Assembly (NCBI GenBank): GCA_017979445.1
Contig: CM030714.1
Location: 7,013,049-7,077,048, forward strand
DNA length: 64,000 bases
Direction of reading: 5' to 3'
Source: Akebia trifoliata
Taxonomy: Eukaryota > Streptophyta > Magnoliopsida > Ranunculales > Lardizabalaceae
Shown here: one piece after another, positions 59,701-64,000 of the stretch
Numbering within the stretch: the stretch's first letter is position 1
Layout of the letters: every line of letters starts with the position of its first letter
The notes under the pieces: generated by a model
Told to the model about the DNA's origin: nothing
The model's database searches: none
What the model saw: the letters and a program-made list of their open reading frames with translations, nothing else
Program-made: the position numbers and the translations under genes

Positions 59701-62700
59701 TAAGTCTTAGTGTCTTTGTCGATGCCTTCAGCTATATCATTTTTGACCAATAATCTTCGACTTTGAAGTTCACCCTTGACTACATGTCTTGATCTATATT
59801 TTTATGCGATCCATCTATATATCCTTATGAGACCATGCAAGAAATATTGTTGAATTTCTCAAGTAAATTTATTATTCTCTCATGTTCTTCTAAGGAAAAT
59901 GTAGTACCCATTTGCACTTCTTGAGTGTACTCTTTAATTCCAATATTTATCGAGTTTGATTAGTGAGCTCTAAGTCAATCCTCATATTAGATATTATGCT
60001 CAAATCATTATTACACGCATGATAATCAGAAGCTTCTATATTTTATTGAAATTGAAAAACATAGATAGACTAAAATTTGAAAGTTGAAGAAAGACTGACG
60101 TAACTGAAACAACTAACTAGATTTAAAGACTGACGAAAACTGGATCGAAACTCAAAGAAAAATCAGGGACAATTATCTACAAAGAGAAAAGGTCCTTCTG
60201 GGTGGATGGACTACTTGGACTTAACATTGGTACTTTGACTAGATGACTCTTTTGACAGATCCAAAATAACACAGATTAGGGTTTAGAACATTTAGGGGCA
60301 CCTAAGATTAATCATTGATTTTGAAGGTTTCACTCTTAACCACATAATTAAAGTTTTGACATAAAATAGCCCAAGTCTGACGGAAAATCGAATCCAAATG
60401 CCCCATAAGTCTATAGTGACCAAGAAAGTGAGAAATGTTAGATGCGGGTCTACCCCTGATTGGGATTGAACCTTTGATCAGATAAATTAATTTGATCTTA
60501 AGATCGAATCTTTCTAGATAAAGTGGTCTGGATCTTTAAAAGTGAAACCAATTAGTCCAACTGATTTGGTACTGATTAGTTTGATCCATTTGTCCATTGG
60601 GTCAACTGGTTTAAGTGGTTCAAATTAATCAGTACATTTCACCGATTGGGTAGGACCGATATTGCGGGTTTTGTTTGATTATTCTGGATCGGTCTGCCCA
60701 CCTACCTGTTGGTTGGATTGAATAAAGCAACCCGGGAACACCCATAGTCAGTTCGGGTCGTAACCTATAGGAAGGGTTCTAGACTCTAGGTTTACTACGT
60801 GCAATGCATTTCATCTGGCCACCCTTACCCAAATACACCTATATACCTCTCAATACGTGGTGACTTGGTTTGATATACCGTATAGGTGATAATCTAAAAC
60901 CTCAACTCACTTCTCTGAAGCCAAAAACAGCCAGTTTGATCTCCAGTTGAGAGGTGGCGCACAATGCTGAGCAAGGGCCCACTTAAATACCTCTCGTCTA
61001 GAATAGACGTAGTCTATCCCCCTCGTACAGTAGGGTACAGCGGCGCAAGATCTTGCTTAGGCACCGGTTTTGACCAAGAAGTGCAATTGATATACTTAGA
61101 TTATCTTTTTATACCTACGGGTACGAGTCAAGAGTTGTAGCTTTCATAAATGGTTTGGCATCCCACGAGGGGACCGACCACGTATTAGTACTACGTTGGC
61201 AATCGGGACATGTGACTGTGTGGCTTACAATAGGACAAAGGCTCAGGTTGCCCCAGCCTGGGTGCATCAATATATCTCTCAGAATCACCTGATCAGACGG
61301 TATTAATGCCCCCAGTTTGATATACCCTAAGGTACGTGACTGGAGGTGTGGGTTTCATGAATGACGTCGCATCTCCGAAGAGACCGGGCCACGCACTAGT
61401 GCCACGTTGGCTAAATGGGACGTGTAAGTGCTCAAAACAGTAAACGTGCATGTGGTGTGTGCAAAACAGGGTGGGGTGTGCCCGGGGCCTTTTTCGAACA
61501 CGTGAGCCCATGGGCCAGATTATGTCATCACATATGGATATCAAATGAATATTGATCAAGAAAATAATCCAAAACCCATCACATCGAACTTAAGATGAAA
61601 TCAAACACATCACAAATATATCTGTCAAGATCATGGCAAATCAATTAATGAGCATGGCATATAATAATTTATCAAACAAACATTGCAATAGGCATAATTT
61701 TTATAATTTTTAAGATCCAATCAATGATCACTTTTGGATGATCCAAAATAAATCGAGATTCCAATAGGTGTTACATTGATGATAGAATGACAATGGTTGA
61801 GATGAGCTCACTCTCAAGAACATTAATTGTGCCAACATTAGATAAATTCAGATTTTCTGTGAATTAGGAAAATACAATCTGAAATTGCATCGATGATATC
61901 TAAGGCTCCCGATAACGAAATCGAGTGAACTCAAGTTCTAAATTAATCTACTCGATGAGATCTACATTTTATTAATAGGTGTCTAGACTTAATTCTCACC
62001 AGAATGTTCTGTAAAAAAGTTTTAACGTTGCTATCCCAACTTTCATTCAGAAATAATTCCAGATTTACAAATTGAACTTGCATCGATGATATCTAAGGCT
62101 CCCGATAACGAAATCGAGTGAACTCAAGTTCTAAATTAATCTACTCGATGAGATCTACATTTTATTAATAGGTGTCTAGACTTAATTCTCACCAGAATGT
62201 TCTGTAAAAAAGTTTTAACGTTGCTATCCCAACTTTCATTCAGAAATAATTCCAGATTTACAAATTGAACTTGCATCGATGATATCTAAGGCTTCCGATA
62301 ACGAAATTGAGTGAACTCAGATTCTAAATTAATCTACTCGACGAGATCTATGTTTTATTAAGAGGCTCTCAGACTTAATTCTTACTAGAATATTCTGTAA
62401 AAAAGTTTTAACGTTGCTGTCCCAACTTTCATTCAGAAATAATTTCAGATTTACAGATTGAACTTGCATCGATGATATCTAAGGCTTCCGATAACGAAAT
62501 TGAGTGAACTCAGATTCTAAATTAATCTACTCGATGAGATCTATATTTTATTAAGAGGCTCCCAGACTTAATTCTCGCTAAAATATTCTCTAAAAACGTT
62601 TTAATATTTCTGTCCAACCTCCATCATTCCATCATTTTCATAGGTTAATTTGAATCTTTCATTATTTAGGAGTCATCAAAAAGTGATCCTTAATTGGAAA

Positions 62701-62871
62701 AAAAAATGCAATACCCAAAATCATCTACAATCAAGATAAAAAAATAAATAAAGAGAAAAAATAAATAAAATAAATCCAACTAAATAAAAAAAAACTAGGT
62801 CATCTTGGCAATGCTCCCATACTTGGGGTTTTTCAAGTTTGATCCTCAATAGTCCCCAGTGGAGTCGCCAC
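56798..62871 (-). mobile_element. Array internal region 4, non-coding
   Basis: As region 1 at about +23518: 77-bp array 57263-57983, covarying stem-loops 58692-58894, leader block 60912-61087, 193-bp array 61885-62630 and PBS 62853-62870. It shares two marker differences with region 3. Confidence 0.85.
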
Positions 62872-64000
62872 TGAAAGCGCCCTCGATCCGCGGGGTGCGC
62901 GGATCCGCTTTTGACCCTTGAGGTTTGAGAGTCGCCACCTAGTTATTGTGGTCTAGGAACCAAACTGACTCTAACATAGATAAAAGGAACTAATCTACCA
63001 TAAAAAATCTGAATTCGGGGATCAAGTTACGGGGTTGGAAGGTGTTAGGCACCAACCCCGCCTGGCCAAAGTCGGTCTCTACTAAATTCCCAAGTAAATT
63101 ACATTGCTAAAACCTAGATAAAAAAATAAATAAAAATAAAAATTTACCTTTCCGATGGCAAGGACTTTGTTCCCTCAGATCTGACAAAAATAGCCTTGTT
63201 TCGTACTCCCCTTGCTTCGTTCTGTCTCCGGATTTGATTTCGGATCTTCGAGGTAAGGTATCTCCTTATTTTTGAATCTGAACTCTTCAAGTTCGTTGAG
63301 GATTTGGGGGTGTTTTTAGAAGACTTTTGGGTGTTTTCTAGACTAAAATTGAAGGAGGGATGTTAGCTAAGGAGTTGGGGCTCCAAAACTAGGGTTTATG
63401 GGGGGCTAGGAGAGCTTCTAGACCTACTTCTCTTAGGGTTTATGATTTTATACGAAAATAGGGTGTGAGCACCTCTATTTATAGATGTTTTTAGGGGTTG
63501 ATTTGGATAGAGTTAGTGTTTAATTAGAGATCTTTTAATTAGAGTTGTGTTTTAATTTGACTTGTTTTAGGTAGAATTGTATTTTAATTAGAATTGTTTT
63601 AGGTAGAATTGTGTTTTAATTCAAATTGTTTTAGGTAGAATTATTTTTAAGTTAGAACTCTATTAGATAGAGTTATTATTTAATTAGAATTCTATTATGA
63701 CTTTTGGTCTTATTTGATTGACTTTTAATGTTTTGACTTTAGTCTTAATTGATTGACTTGACTTCAGTCTTGCTTAATTGACTTTAATTTTGACTTCAGT
63801 CTCACTTGATTGACTTTAATACCTTGACTTTAGTCTTGCTTGATTTACTTTTAATTTTTGGAGAAGGCCCCTTTCATTATTTCTTTAATTCTTTGGACCC
63901 CCAAATTGAGGGGTTCTTAAAGAAATATCTCACGAACCCTCAACAATTTTGCCTGAGAACCCGATTGATCGATTTTTTAGGTTCAAAATTTTAAATTAAT
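62872..64000 (-). repeat. LTR 5 of the array, cut by the window end
   Basis: The first 1129 bp (plus-strand order) of an LTR. Between about 62927 and 63450 it carries many differences from LTRs 1-4, for example a replaced stretch near 63188-63215. After 63460 no difference was noticed. The conserved hairpin near 63030 is intact. Confidence 0.9.

Larger units (their letters stand above)
31515..64000 (-). mobile_element. Tandem array of a non-coding LTR element (LARD-like), four internal regions and five LTRs
   Basis: The order is LTR, internal, LTR, internal and so on, with LTR starts at 31515, 39355, 47195, 55033 and 62872. The element lies on the - strand: its LTR begins TGTAGACACCCC at plus position 33279 and ends CA at 31515; the PBS is at 39336-39353 and the polypurine tract at 33280-33292. 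Internal regions are about 6075 bp and lack gag and pol, as in large retrotransposon derivatives. The left edge falls exactly at an LTR end inside gag, with ACCTG before it as the probable target duplication. The right edge is outside the window. Confidence 0.9.

Overview
The window looks like nuclear DNA of a flowering plant, probably a eudicot. It is AT-rich, carries one intron-containing plant gene family (germin-like protein), and is otherwise plant transposon DNA: Ty3/gypsy LTR elements with TGTAGACACC-type ends, an L1-type LINE relic, a CACTA-type end and a foldback element. The species cannot be told from the sequence. Almost everything belongs to two long tandem arrays and a retrotransposon lying between them.

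Region 1 (1-23797) is a tandem array of an 8556-bp unit: two complete copies (1-8556, 8557-17113) and 78% of a third (17114-23797). Each carries one complete two-exon germin-like gene on the + strand (653-1433, 9209-9989, 17766-18546). All three encode the same 225-aa secreted cupin with intact metal ligands. The rest of each unit is a reverse-transcriptase relic on the - strand, broken by a CACTA-like end, then a long AT-rich LTR-like relic and, in copies 1 and 2, a palindromic element. Copies 1 and 2 differ only in homopolymer length where compared. Copy 3 matches them up to about 22020 and is then about 3% diverged.

Region 2 (23798-31514) is the 5' part of a Ty3/gypsy element, probably of the Tat/Ogre type, inserted in copy 3 on the + strand. 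It has a 1751-bp LTR, a primer-binding site, a 3.3-kb leader holding three unrelated tandem arrays built of small stem-loops, and a gag gene. Gag is cut at 31514, where protease should follow, by region 3. No pol is present in the window.

Region 3 (31515-64000, continuing past the window) is a head-to-tail array of a non-coding LTR element on the - strand: LTR (1765 bp), internal region (about 6075 bp), LTR, internal region and so on, with five LTRs (the last cut by the window) and four internal regions at a 7838-7840 bp period. It has a TATA box, PBS and polypurine tract but no gag or pol, so it is a LARD-type non-autonomous element amplified through its LTRs.

Although their LTRs are largely different, the elements of regions 2 and 3 share an ordered set of cis signals: a TATA box; about 430 nt later a stem-loop with the identical 13-nt loop TGCCTAACACCTT on completely different but perfectly paired stems; a second PBS-like motif 67-68 nt before the true PBS; and a leader block with 26 identical bases around the palindrome ATAGAC-TAC-GTCTAT. 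This suggests that the non-coding element keeps the RNA signals needed to use the proteins of a coding relative. These conserved RNA structures, the LTR-mediated array and the nested order of events are the most interesting contents of the window.
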